64,000 bases of DNA, taken from assembly GCF_038396675.1 (NCBI RefSeq), contig NC_088934.1, positions 47,097,001-47,161,000 on the forward strand, written 5' to 3'. Positions 24,395 to 35,418 of this stretch are shown piece by piece. Position 1 is the first letter of the stretch. The number at the start of each line of letters is the position of its first letter. The notes below the pieces were generated by a model that worked only from the letters and a program-made list of their open reading frames with translations, was not told the origin of the DNA and did no database searches. This DNA comes from Hydra vulgaris (lineage: Eukaryota > Cnidaria > Hydrozoa > Anthoathecata > Hydridae). The position numbers and the translations under genes were made by a program.

Positions 24395-24659
24395 TTAAGC
24401 AAACTTAATTAACGCAAATTAATCAGAGTTATTTTTTGAAAACAATTTAGCGCTAGAGATTTCACAAGCTTTTAATTCAAATTTTAAAATGAACCCGGTT
24501 ACGGGTACCCGGATTCGGATAAGTTTTTTCTTACGGCAACCCAAAATTGGGACTCGGCATAAACTGGTTCTGATACATTTCTATAAAAAGTATAAAAAGA
24601 GTCTATTCTGTCTTTTTTAAATTCTATAATTCGTTAAAAAAATTTAAATTCTTGCTCGG

Positions 24660-24860
24660 CTCTTCATAAGCCCTGGCTACGCAGCACTGCTCATGCTAAA
24701 CATGGTAAAGAAGGGACTGGTTACATTTGCTGTACTCCGTTGAACTGGTAACTCACTTTCTTTAAACAACTCCTTCATAACTTCTTGATATCGTTTATTC
24801 AACAAATCAGCTTTTTCAGTAGGATTATTTTTTACAAAACCATTACTATTTCTAAGTAAT
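24660..24860 (-). pseudogene. Coding scrap, possibly retroelement-derived
   Basis: The minus strand carries an open stretch with NPTEKADLLNKRYQEV followed by SELPVQRSTANVTSPFF and a stop. The EKADLLN...F/Y pattern resembles the segment before reverse transcriptase in LINEs, but no RT motif follows. It could be an isolated exon instead. Confidence 0.3.
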
Positions 24861-24894
24861 TTTATACATTACTTTTTTTTTTGGAATTTTTTTT

Positions 24895-25075
24895 AGAATT
24901 TTCTTTTTATAATATTACTTACCTCACCAAAGCGAAGAAGGCCACCACAGTCGAGAGAGCTACTTTGTTGTAATTACAACCCTCTCTCAACTCTTTAAAT
25001 CCAAAACACAAATCTTGAAGTTTAAGGTCGTTGCGCGGATATTCTCGCTTTTAAAGCTAGCGCTCTAAACTTTGC
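24895..25075 (-). mobile_element. tRNA-derived SINE, copy 1
   Basis: Minus strand: a tRNA-like head (GAGCGCTAGCTTTAAAAGCG, then CCGCGCAACGACC), then a body beginning GAGTTGAGAGAGGGTT and containing GTGGTGGCCTTCTTCGC, then an A-rich tail. The body matches the copy at 55758-55953 (GAGTTGAGAGAGGGTT, GTAGTGGCCTTCTCAGG), which ends in a long A-run. The head faces the tRNA-Glu gene, 45 bp away, in the opposite direction. Confidence 0.7.
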
Positions 25076-25119
25076 ATTATTTTTTACAATTATAATTTAA
25101 TATGTCTTCAGTCAATGTG

Positions 25120-25191
25120 TCCCGCATGGTCTAGTGGCTAGGATTTCTGGTTTTCACCCAGGCGGCCGGGGTTCGATTCCCCGTGCGGGAG
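25120..25191 (+). tRNA. tRNA-Glu: tRNA-Glu (anticodon UUC)
   Basis: A 72-nt cloverleaf. The acceptor stem TCCCGCA pairs with TGCGGGA, followed by discriminator G. The A box TGGTCTAGTGG and B box GGTTCGATTCC are intact. The anticodon loop TTTTCAC (25151-25157) sits on stem TCTGG/CCAGG and reads TTC at 25153-25155. A TTTT pol III terminator starts at 25196. No mispairs break the stems, so it is probably functional. Confidence 0.97.
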
Positions 25192-25329
25192 ATAATTTTA
25201 TTTCAGGTAAAACATGCGGTTGTAACTTTTATTGTTTTAAACATCAAACTATATCCTGATTCAAAATCATATAAAAAAACATTGGTCTTGAGTTTTTTAA
25301 ACTTGTAAAATTTGAAAGCTTTCACTTAA

Positions 25330-27577
25330 GGGGGAAATCACCACTAAATTTATTCAAAGTTTATAAAAAATATTTTTACTTATTTATGCATTTTAATGTA
25401 TGCAGAATTCAAAATTATTTGTTCGTTTACTGATTTTAATCATTAAATCCCTTTCAAGTTTAGCATTTTTTTAAAGTACCTCAAAATTTGTACCATAGCA
25501 ACGCCAATAGCAACTGTGTAGCACCTGATTAAAAATCCTAATAACTAATCTGTCTTTTTAAATAGCTGCAGTAAAATGCTTGGTTTGGCTTCTTAACTTA
25601 TCCAGCGAGGGAAAAAAGTCTGGTTTATCAAGTCAGATTACAGATTTGTGTTATTCTGAAGCTTTTAATGACAATGGGTTTTATACTTGAAAACAATGTA
25701 ACAGAGGATATGATATTAATTGTAGAACACTATACGCAATGCATGCACTTGGACAGGGACATTCTTTATAAAAATATTCACCACTTTAATGAATATGCCA
25801 CAACCAATGACTCAAAGTAATTATGATAAGATAGCTGTGAAAATAGGTGCTGTCACACAAAATGTCTTTTCTGCACTATCAATGGATACCGTAAAGGTTT
25901 TGAATGTTGAACCAATGTGCAGGTTCTGCAAAGGTTGCTTTTTAAAAAAAGATCTTGTAAAAACAAACCCTACAGCCTATGCTCAATGGAGGAACTCTCA
26001 CATTTGAAAAAGCAACTACAAAGGATCTGCAAGCGGTATGGAGACCACTGGTGCAAAACGTGTGTTTTTAAGATCTATCGACAAGTACAAACTGCGATAT
26101 GTGAATTTTTTAGGAGACTGAGACAGTAAAAGTTTCATTAATGTCATAGATACTTACGCTTGCATTCAAATTAATAAGTTACAATGTGTGGGATTATCAA
26201 AAACGTGTTAGTTTTTGTTAATTTAAAAAAAAAGAGAAAAAGGTCTCGGTGGGCGTGGTTGTCTTACAGATGCAGTAATTAATCGTCTGCAAAATTTCTT
26301 TTGCGTTGCTATAAGGCAAAATGCTGTAAACTTAGCAGGTATGAAGTTAAGCATATTGGCTACATTATTTCATGTTGCATCTTCCAAAACAAATAACTTG
26401 CATTTTCCTCACTGTCCTACCGGCACCAATAGTTGGTGCAAGTTCAACTTTGATAAAGCAAATAAAACCAACACTTACAAACCAGGTCCAGGTTTTCCAA
26501 TGAACATAATTTTTAAAATTAGACCTATTTTTGAGGATCTTAGCAAAAATTCAGAAGTAAAAAAATGTTTACATAGGAAAACTCAAAACGCTAATAACTC
26601 GTTCAACAGTATGATTTGGGACCGATTACCGAAGACCAAGTATGTGTCACTTGATAATTTGAAACTTGGTGTGTACGATGCGGTAGCAAATTTTAATATT
26701 GCTATGAAAGCTTCAGGGTTAGCGTTTGAACAATTAAATTGCTTTTTGCAATTAAAAAGCTTTTTTAAATAGCAATTAAATAGCTTTTGAACAATTAAAT
26801 AAAAACAAAAATAAAACAAAAAAAATGTTACCAGGTGCTTTCATGGTTAAAGGTTCCAATAGAATAAACAGTAAAAGAATTAAACAATCTAATTATAGAA
26901 TGAATGAAAAGAATAAGTTGAGGCGACAGTTAAATAGAGCAAAAAAAATTTTAAAAATGATTTGTAAAAAGGGGTATAACTTATGAACCAGGAGGATTTT
27001 AAATACTGTTTTTTAGATTTAATGAAGTTAATGATTGCTTTTTTATACATTTTTTGATGTTATTGAATAAAAAAAAAATGTTAATTTGCTTTTTTCTCAG
27101 TATGAAGTATTTAAGACGCTGGTCAACATTGCTCGCCAACCATTTAAGAGCTGCTTCTAAAATTTTCAGAGGTTGTTTATTAACTGGTATAGAGTGTTTT
27201 AAGTTGAATATATTTTTTTCTTTTTTTACATCCGCTGTTTATGCTGTTTTAGGACCATATTATTGAATATTGGACTTTGATCTCAAAATACCTGATTTTA
27301 TATTTGTAAAAAAAAATTCTGTTCAACTTAAAACACTCTTCTACTCTATATAAGCACCATATAAAAATTTCAACTTGGGTTGTTTTGTTCCCTGCCCACA
27401 ATATTGGCCGGCGTGAAACCTATTTTTGCTGTTTTTGAGTAATTTTTTATGGTTTCCATAGCAACAGGTTACCATTTATTTTTTTTGTACTTTTTTCTTA
27501 TTTTTTTATATATGCTATTGATGTGACAAATTTTTTTTTTCTAAAAATAGATTTTAAAATTAGAGAGAGTTTCCCCC
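25330..27577 (+). mobile_element. Mutator-like transposon, degenerate
   Basis: Coding pieces on the plus strand between possible inverted ends, GGGGGAAATCACC at 25330 and a complement of GAGGGGGAAACTCTC at 27577. Terminal similarity beyond about 10 bp is poor and no matching target duplication was found, so the boundaries are tentative. Internally, about 27185-27210 and 27316-27345 are inverted copies (GAGTGTTTTAAGTTGAA and its complement). Confidence 0.6.
25770..26990 (+). pseudogene. Mutator-like transposase, broken
   Basis: In order: NMPQPMTQSNYDKIAVKIG; a zinc-like CRFCKGCFLKKDLVK; KYKLRYVNFLGD with an expected catalytic Asp; KGLGGRGCLTDAVINRLQN (frame-shifted); then 26341-26772 with LATLFHVASSKTNN, HCPTGTNSWCKFNFDKA, KPGPGFP and KLGVYDAVANFNIA. 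This is the layout of the Mutator-like transposase family common in cnidarians. Stops lie after the zinc motif and within the catalytic region, and the C-terminus is in another frame (to about 26985). Inactive. Confidence 0.75.
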
Positions 27578-27734
27578 TCAAAACGCTTATACCATCCATC
27601 TCTTTTAAAAACATAAACACTGTTTTTGTTGAAAACATAAACACTTGCTTTTAGAATATTTTATTTTAATTACGCGACCTGATTTTTATTGTTCTTAAAA
27701 TTTAAATATATTTAAACTTCATGCACATTTTTAG

Positions 27735-27897
27735 ATGTACATAGATCGACTGACAAATAAGAATTGGCGCAAATAAATGTTCATAATCGACTGAAAAATT
27801 GGGATTGGCATAAATTAAATGTAGATACATCGACTGACAAATAAGGATTGACGCAATTAAATGTACATAGGTCAACTGACAAATAGGGATTGGTGCA
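27735..27897. repeat. 42-bp tandem repeat, four copies
   Basis: The unit runs ATGTACATAGATCGACTGAC then AAATAAGGATTGGCGCAA. Copies diverge by about 10-20 percent. Confidence 0.85.
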
Positions 27898-28181
27898 TGT
27901 GTGTGTCCCGTCTCCGCATTTTTTTAAAAATTTGAATTAAACTTTTTATGTGAGGTGCATAATCATTCAAAAATAGTTATTGTTAAATTTTGGGATAATC
28001 AAAGATTATTTAGAAGTAGCACAGTTACCTAATTTGGGTAAACTGTAGTTTTCGCGCCTATTTTTCAACATTTTGAAAGATTTTACTGTCAGTTTTTCAA
28101 AATTTATTTGAGAACTTTTAGTATGTTATTAATCACTAAGTAACGTATTAAAGCTAAAAAACTGGGCTAAAAAAAATATCT

Positions 28182-30210
28182 TGGGGTCGCGCAGTATCAA
28201 GTTTGGTCGTTTCGCCAATATAGTGTCAATCTTTAAACTCTCGCTGCAGTTACTTGATCTGTCAGCAAGAATGCAAACGTAGTAAAAATATAAAAGAAAT
28301 ACTAATTAACTCAATAAAAATCTACTAAAATCTAATAAAATGTAGCTACTGATTGGAAAATCTTTAACTTACTAATTTATTAAAATAATTAATATACTAA
28401 AGTGAAGTTAGAACATATTTATGAATGAACATATTTATAAATGCAATGTACAAATAAAAATTTTCGAAAAAGTTTATTTAAAACCAATTAAAATTTTATA
28501 GAAATTCCCATAAAATTTCTTTGGCAAATCGAAAATGCTGTCAACTTATTACTCTTTATGTACCCTATTATAGCAACATAATATTATTAAATGCTAATTT
28601 TTACCGGAGTTTATTGACTATTAAGTAAGCGTGCAGTTCTTAACCGTTAGCAGTAGTACTGTATTATTTCAATTTCAAAATTTCAAGTGTATTAGTTTAA
28701 AAATGGAAAAGCCTAGAGTGGGGAAAACTTGTCACACAAGAAAAAATCATGAAGACAAATTGATTGGATTTGGTCTTGAAAAAAGTTTAGCTGTTAGTCC
28801 AAAACATCCATTAAAAGTTCCTCTTTTAAGAATATATTTGCACCTCCGAGAAGTTGACAATATTAGTGGAAAAGAAATCGTGATGTTTTTAACACAATTT
28901 TAATTGAGCTTAAAATTATTTAGGTGAGAAAAAAAATTCCAATGAGGCTATATCTAAAGAAAAAAGAAATATAGTTACGATTGAGGAGTTGAGAAAACTA
29001 ATGGCGAAGACGATGAAAGCAAAAAAAGCTTAGAAGATGAAAAATTTTCCCCACTATCAAAAAAAAAGAGAGAGATTGCCAGCTCTTTCTCAGTTGAATC
29101 TTAAGACGCTGACTAAATCGTTTACTGAAGTTTTTCGATCGCTTACACCTCAGCGTTAGAGACACAATAGTCATTAAAGCAAAAATAGTTATTTTATTTA
29201 TTATTCTGCAGACAAAGACATTCTGACTGTTGATGGAGACTGGAGACCCAATCCATTGTTAAGCAAAACTTGTCTTGAAATGAGCCAGGAATTGTCTACA
29301 AAAGAATAGATTTTCAAGAGAAATTTATCGGGAACTTATTGAATTGGTAATTGTTTATCTTAGGGGAGAATTATAAAATGAAAGGATTTTTTGGATTTAA
29401 AAACACGATGCTTATCTTAATGCAAGATTTATGCGCGTTGAAGTATACATCTTCAAGTTCGAAATGTCGGACCATCAAATTAATTGGCATCAAGCAGGAT
29501 CAACGTCATAAGCTTTATGTGAATGCCGGATTTCATTGCACTGTTCAAAGAAAAAGCTTTTTTGCAAAGTCGAATTTCCATCATTGCACCAAATAGTGAT
29601 GGCAGGTACATCACAAACATGCAGTGGTATTTAAATTTTGACAGTACAGCAGCGGATGCCGCCCTTCAGTCGTGTTACAGGCATCTTTGATATAATTAAC
29701 TTAACAGTAAGTTATCTTCATCTTGTTTGATGAATCAATTTCAGCGATCGAACGATCTGCAGCAGATTTGAAATTGTTTAGCATCAAAAGAAAGAAACAA
29801 ATCAAACCTGGAAAACCAATAACTTTGGAAAAATCAAACTGGATAAAATTATTAATTTTGTGTTGCTGATTGGGACAAATTCCTGGCTACTGTTTGATTA
29901 ACTTAAAATGAAACATGAATAAATGGATTGGTTACAACTATAACATTTGACAAAGATGGAGGACTTTCATTTCGTTAAGAAAGTAGTCGAGTTTTTAGAA
30001 GTGGTTAATGAATGCGCTGAACGAGGAGTCAAGCTGAAGTCAAACATCTGAAGCAGCTACAATACGCACTTTATATTGTTGAGAACCATTGATAATGGGT
30101 GTCTCTTAAAGGAAGAAAGGTGAACTTAAATAGCGTATAATTTGCTTTTTATCATTATTGTAGGCAATTTTTTACATTAGTAACATATTATTTCAGTCCT
30201 ATGCGACCCT
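28182..30210 (+). mobile_element. Degenerate transposon-like gene family member
   Basis: Possible inverted ends: TTGGGGTCGCGCAG near 28181 and a complement of TTAAGGGTCGCATAGG near 30210. Plus-strand protein-like pieces include KVPLLRIYLHLREVDNISGKE (28815-28880, split by possible introns), TVDGDWRPNPLLSKTC (29235-29280) and EFLEVVNECAERGVKLKS (29990-30050). These match, from memory, a repeated but unnamed protein family in cnidarian and arthropod genomes with a DCAERGVKL-type motif. Reading frames are broken. Function unknown. Confidence 0.4.
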
Positions 30211-30304
30211 TAAATATTTTTTTTCAGACCATTTTTTTTTACAAATATGCTACTTAATGAAAAATAACTTACTAAAAGTTCTCGAATGAATTTTGAAAAA
30301 CAAA

Positions 30305-30372
30305 AAATAAGTAAAGCATTTTTTTTTTTTTTTGGTGGTATTACTAACCACAAAAAAAAAAAAAAAAAAAAT
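30305..30372. repeat. Adjacent (T)n and (A)n runs
   Basis: A 16-T run followed within 20 bp by an A-run of about 20. Confidence 0.8.
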
Positions 30373-30457
30373 TACTTTGCTCTTCATTAGCTTTTTTTGC
30401 GACCATTTTGCATACTTGCTTACATTCAGTAATTTTTGTTTATTCTTCAAGTTTAAG

Positions 30458-32000
30458 CAGTCCCGAATAGAGCAGGCGCCAAGCCTGATGCAGGTTTAGT
30501 TTGCGGGGCCCTTAAATGAAAACATAAAAAAAAAGGAGGGGGTGAAGAATACTAATGTACAAGAGTAAAATTGTGCTTATTAATAAATATTTAAAAACTC
30601 AATAATATCACTATATTCTATTAAATAAAATCAAGACGTTTTAATTTCTTTTATCACGAAAGTTTTATATAAGTTAATGAATAAATTTAACTGAAAACTA
30701 TTAAATATAAATCTATAGAATTATATTTATATTACCTAGGAATACATAGACAATACTGATGTTCGACATATTTCTAAGTTTTTTCTCAGAAAAATCTTGT
30801 ACAGTAGTTTGCAAATCCATCTGTCTTGCTTCTTGATTTTCACTCAACATGATCGCTAAACCTGTTTAACCTGTTTAATCCAGTGTTATTGTTGATCATA
30901 AATTTTTTAAAGTTTAAATCTAGAAAAATCTCACTTCAGAAGCAACAATCACTTAATCGTTAAGTATACGTGAATGGATATAAATAGGCTTGGAAATGCC
31001 GTAGCTCTGTCATTCTCAGATAAAAATTAAAACACTTTGAATAATTTTTGGGACTATTTTGATAAAAGAATAGATTTTAGTGCCTCCATTTTTTCAAGTG
31101 ACATACTACCGTTTTATCCTGCTTCCAGCTTCACAGTATCATTAGATGTACCCGTTTGTATAATCTTAAAATCTGTCAGAGCAGTTTCTAAACCTGCTAC
31201 ATGTTTTTTTAGTTCTTCTTTTTTGTTATTTTAAAATCTTCCTAAAAATTCCAAATAAATTATGATTTTTTAATTATTCAAAACAATTATCTAGTGATTG
31301 TTTAGCTTTATCTAAAACTAACATAAAAAAAGATATCTTGAATGTATTTAAAGGGTCTATAATAGGCTCACCGTTACTTTTGTAATTAAAATAATGTTTT
31401 TGTTTCCGGAGTCGTTTATTTTAAAATTCTGGACTTGTTTCTTGATCTTCTGCGAGTGTTTTTGCCTTATTTAAATGTTAACGTAAAATTTACCTATTTG
31501 GAGTCTTACTGCTTTAAAACTGAATTTGACATTCCCACATGGTATTAAAAATTTTTTTTTCAGTAAGTACTCTCGCATATTTGAGAAACACCAGCAATCA
31601 TTGTGTAGATGTCAAAAACAAAACACACAGACGTTGAAGAATACCAAAAAATGTAAGAGTTTTGGGACAAATTTTGGCAGTATCTTCCAATATGAAATTA
31701 TAATTATAACATACGCACAGTTTATATAAACTGGCGCTGGAAGCTGGTAATGTACCAGCTGAAACATATCTGAATCTAAGAGACATTTGTTCCTTATGAC
31801 TGATGTCTGGAGTACAGTCAAAAATTACAGAAAAAGACTTTCCGTATTTTAATCGTTCTTTCATGTTATTTTCAATTTTACTGCTTATTACATTGATAAC
31901 TTCATTTTGGATGGTTTTGCTTACATAATTTGCCATCCAGGCTTGGTCACCACACAAGGAAAAAGACATTGCTATTCTAGAGCAAGTACAGGATAAATCC
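30458..32000 (-). mobile_element. hAT (ZMYM1/TTF-like) transposon copy, minus strand
   Basis: The end at 30458 reads CAGTCCCGAATAGAGCAGG. The open frame at 31598-31969 (minus) has NEVINVISSKIENNMKERL then YGKSFSVIFDCTPDISHKEQ and MSLRFRYVS, the start of the RNase H-like catalytic region in hAT transposases related to ZMYM1. Sequence from about 31935 down to 30371 is the inverse of 48233-49778, including about 85 bp outside the CAG end. Downstream catalytic parts are decayed. Confidence 0.65.
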
Positions 32001-32009
32001 TAAAAAACA

Positions 32010-32600
32010 TTCACGAAAATAAAGCACTTGCCATATGAAGAAAAACACAATCATCTTGGCTTAACTACACTTAAAGAAGGAGAGTTAGAGGTGATCTAAT
32101 TCAACAGTTTAAACTTTTAAAAGGTATTGATCAAATCATTTTTGAAAACTCTAAAGTTCATTGCAACATCGATTTCCAAATACAATTTGTGTGGACATTA
32201 TCTTCGACTTGAACGTCAAAGGGTAAAAATCTGCAAAGAAAGATTCAATATCTTCACTAATTGCATTGCCAATGTATGGAATACGCTACTTTTAGAGGCC
32301 ATAAGCGCTTAATAAGTCAAACCGTTCAAAGATAGTGTTCACAAATTGAAGTTCAATATAGATGAATGATCGGACACACGAGTTTCTTTTCTTTCAGCAT
32401 GGAAGTGCCTGGTTTAGCACTTTCTCATCAAAATGTATATAAATGTCATATATTAACATATAAATGATTTCTGAAATACGTAAACTCACACTCATATTTA
32501 ATCATAGAACTTTATTTTATATAAATTGATTTTTTTAAGGCTATAACTTTTTTTATGCACACTATCCGAAAAAGCTATATATTTAGCAGAATGCACGAAA
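32010..32600. other. No gene recognised
   Basis: AT-rich DNA between the hAT remnant and a (CA)n tract. A short open frame at 32127-32312 has no domain. Confidence 0.35.
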
Positions 32601-32601
32601 T

Positions 32602-32619
32602 GCACACACGCACACACAA

Positions 32620-32711
<92 letters not shown>
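32602..32711. repeat. (CA)n microsatellite
   Basis: About 110 bp of CA with few interruptions, about 260 bp beyond the stop codon of the coiled-coil gene. Confidence 0.95.
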
Positions 32712-32713
<2 letters not shown>

Positions 32714-32802
32714 ACGCATATTTAATAAAAACTCTTTTTTCTATTATTTCAACATACTATTTACTTATAAAATTTTACAAAAATTAGAAAATAAAAAAAA
32801 CA

Positions 32803-32812
32803 TTTATTTATT
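32803..32812 (-). promoter_or_regulatory. Overlapping AATAAA polyadenylation signals
   Basis: AATAAATAAA on the minus strand, about 160 bp after the stop codon of the 14-exon gene. Confidence 0.55.
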
Positions 32813-32969
32813 TAAGGCAAGACATAAATGCTAATATAATTCATGGTTTATATAATGGCTTGTAACTAGTTTGCTGACTGGCTTGTAACATGTTTGCTAA
32901 TAGCTTATGTTTTGTATATTGACTCATTATGCCTGATCAAACGTATCATGAAAAATTTTGTCAAACTTT

Positions 32970-34427
32970 TTATGATTTCCCGATATATTTATCTATAGTA
33001 TCAAAAGCCATTGACATGTAGTTAGGCGTTTCTATAGGCAATTTTTTAGACTGGTTCTGGGCGTTGAAGGACTTCTTATTTTCTTTGTAAAGTTTTAATT
33101 TTTTTTTTTCATTAATCAACTTTTGCTTTAGGACTACGGCATTTTTATAATATTTTTTACATTTCTTTTTAAGCTGCACTGTCTCTTTTTCGGCATTTGT
33201 TCTTCCAACTTTTTCACTTTCTAAATCATACATTAGTTTAGAAATGATTTTTTTGCTTGTTAGCTTTTTTTTCTTTTTTTGATTATTTTCTCGTGATTTT
33301 TGTTGAGTAGAGTTTAACCGAGTAATGTAATTATTCGAATTTTTTCCCCTTCTAAATGCTGAGTTTTGAAAATGTGATTTTACTGGTTTTCTCTTTTTGT
33401 GCGAATGTTTTTTAACTCTTGAGATTTTTTTTTCTGGGGAAATAAAACCATGGTTTTCTATAGTTTGAAATAACTTAAAACTGGCTAAAGTCCTTGCGTC
33501 TTTCAATCTCTTCGAAAGGTTATCAAGTGGAGATTCAGAGATTGACTTAAATAAGTGTTCTCCGTCGTTATATTCAAGTCGTTCTTGTTTAGCATTTTTT
33601 AACTGTTTATTTTTTCTAAAGTTTTTTATTTGTTTTTTCATTACAAAATCTTTAACTGAGATTTTTTTCAAGATCGAATTTATCCAATTTTTTCTGGATT
33701 CCGATGGCGGATCAGATTGATTCAATACATTAAACTCATTTATAGAAAATTTCTTTTCTTTCTTTTCTTTTCTTTTTTTCGTTTTTTCTATTTCTATATT
33801 TTTTTTTATTTCAAAAAGTTCCTCTTTATAGCCGTGTTTCTTTTTCAAGAGTTGAATTTTTTGAAGTAATTCCCGAAATGCTTGCTCGTATTCTATAGTT
33901 TTTTTTTGCAATGTGTATATTGTCTGAATATTTGCAATTTTTTTTCGATGGACATCTTTTAAACTTGTCTTTAAAAGTTTATACTCTTTTATGAGTTGGT
34001 TGAAGGAAAGTCGATTGATTAGTTCGTCAGTAATTTTATCTAAAAGTTCGTCTGAAGCGTTGTAGTTGCTTTGAACGTCGTTGGACTTTTTAAATTGGTT
34101 ATCACAAAGTTTAGATTTTTCCCACAATTCTGGTTCATTTTCTTTATTATCTGCTTTCAATTTTTCTTCAGCATATTTTGCAATTTCCATCTCCAACTTG
34201 GCACGAGCTTGAGCATTTTGTTTCTTGACTTTTTCGCACTTTTTGACTTCTTTTTTTTCCAAGTGACGCTTGGCCAACTCTTGTTTTTTAATACGCTTTT
34301 GGTCAGCAGTTCTTTCTTTTGCCACTTTCTTTAGGTCAGCAGTTTTGCACTTCAATTTCATAATTTCATCAGCTACTCTTTCTTTATCGTTGAGCAATGA
34401 AATTAAATCATCTTTAGCGTTGAAATT
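32970..34427 (-). CDS. Terminal exon of the coiled-coil gene
   Basis: A 485-residue terminal exon after a CTCTAG acceptor at 34428-34429. It begins [18 protein letters not shown], so the TTG-initiated frame seen at 34397 is only the interior of the exon. Charged helices ([20 protein letters not shown]) alternate with basic stretches ([20 protein letters not shown]) that could be nuclear localisation signals. It ends [11 protein letters not shown]. Confidence 0.85.
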   Translation of the reverse strand, partial: NFNAKDDLISLLNDKERVADEIMKLKCKTADLKKVAKERTADQKRIKKQELAKRHLEKKEVKKCEKVKKQNAQARAKLEMEIAKYAEEKLKADNKENEPELWEKSKLCDNQFKKSNDVQSNYNASDELLDKITDELINRLSFNQLIKEYKLLKTSLKDVHRKKIANIQTIYTLQKKTIEYEQAFRELLQKIQLLKKKHGYKEELFEIKKNIEIEKTKKRKEKKEKKFSINEFNVLNQSDPPSESRKNWINSILKKISVKDFVMKKQIKNFRKNKQLKNAKQERLEYNDGEHLFKSISESPLDNLSKRLKDARTLASFKLFQTIENHGFISPEKKISRVKKHSHKKRKPVKSHFQNSAFRRGKNSNNYITRLNSTQQKSRENNQKKKKKLTSKKIISKLMYDLESEKVGRTNAEKETVQLKKKCKKYYKNAVVLKQKLINEKKKLKLYKENKKSFNAQNQSKKLPIETPNYMSMAFDTIDKYIGKS

Positions 34428-35324
34428 CTAGAGGAAAGTTGCATTATTTTTAAATATGATGTCATTTTAAGTATATCATTTTATATTAGCGGGGTCAACC
34501 TTGTGTTTTTTAGATTTATTAGGAAATATTAGTGATTTTTTAAACTAAAATTGTTGATGGTATTCATTGTTTAATCCATAAATATATTTGATCCAGAGAT
34601 CGAAATGAGATCGGTGTGTATATAAAACAGGCTTTTAACATGTAAATTATAAGTATACCAAACTTACTGATAAATACATTTTGGTACATACAGATAAATT
34701 TTAAACAACATAATTTACCGGTGAGTCTTTTTTTTCAATATTCTTTCCCAAATTATAAGCTGAAAATAATGAGCTTTTATCCATGTTACTGATGTTTTCT
34801 GAAAAACAATTAAAAATTTGTATTTAGTTTTTACACATTTATATCTATATGATAAAGTTTTGCATTAAAACCAACAAAAAAATAAACGAACCACAAATTG
34901 TAATTTTGAATCACAAATTGTAATTAGAAAATAGTATAAAACAAAATCTAAAGCATATATCTAAATAACAAAAAGGTAGTAAAAACAAACAAACAAACTT
35001 TGGAGTGATTTAGCGCCAACAACATTTTTTAAATCGTCTAAAGAAGCATAGGGTTTGAACTCGTTTTCCATCTAAATTTATATTTAAATTTTATTTTAAA
35101 TTTTCTTATGCTTAGTTTATAGTCAAAATATATTCAACTAAATTATAGAAAAAAATATATATTATATAAAATTTGTCACTATAGTACAAATAAATATATA
35201 GAACACAAATAAATATATATAAAAAAAATGCACAGATTTAGTACGAAATAATTTTCCTAGATGTTTAATTTAATACCATATATATATATATATATATGGT
35301 ATTTAATTAAACATGTTTATAATA

Positions 35325-35418
<94 letters not shown>

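Noticed and set aside
34071-34334. Phe-rich plus-strand open frame
   Set aside because: Antisense shadow of the Lys-rich terminal exon.
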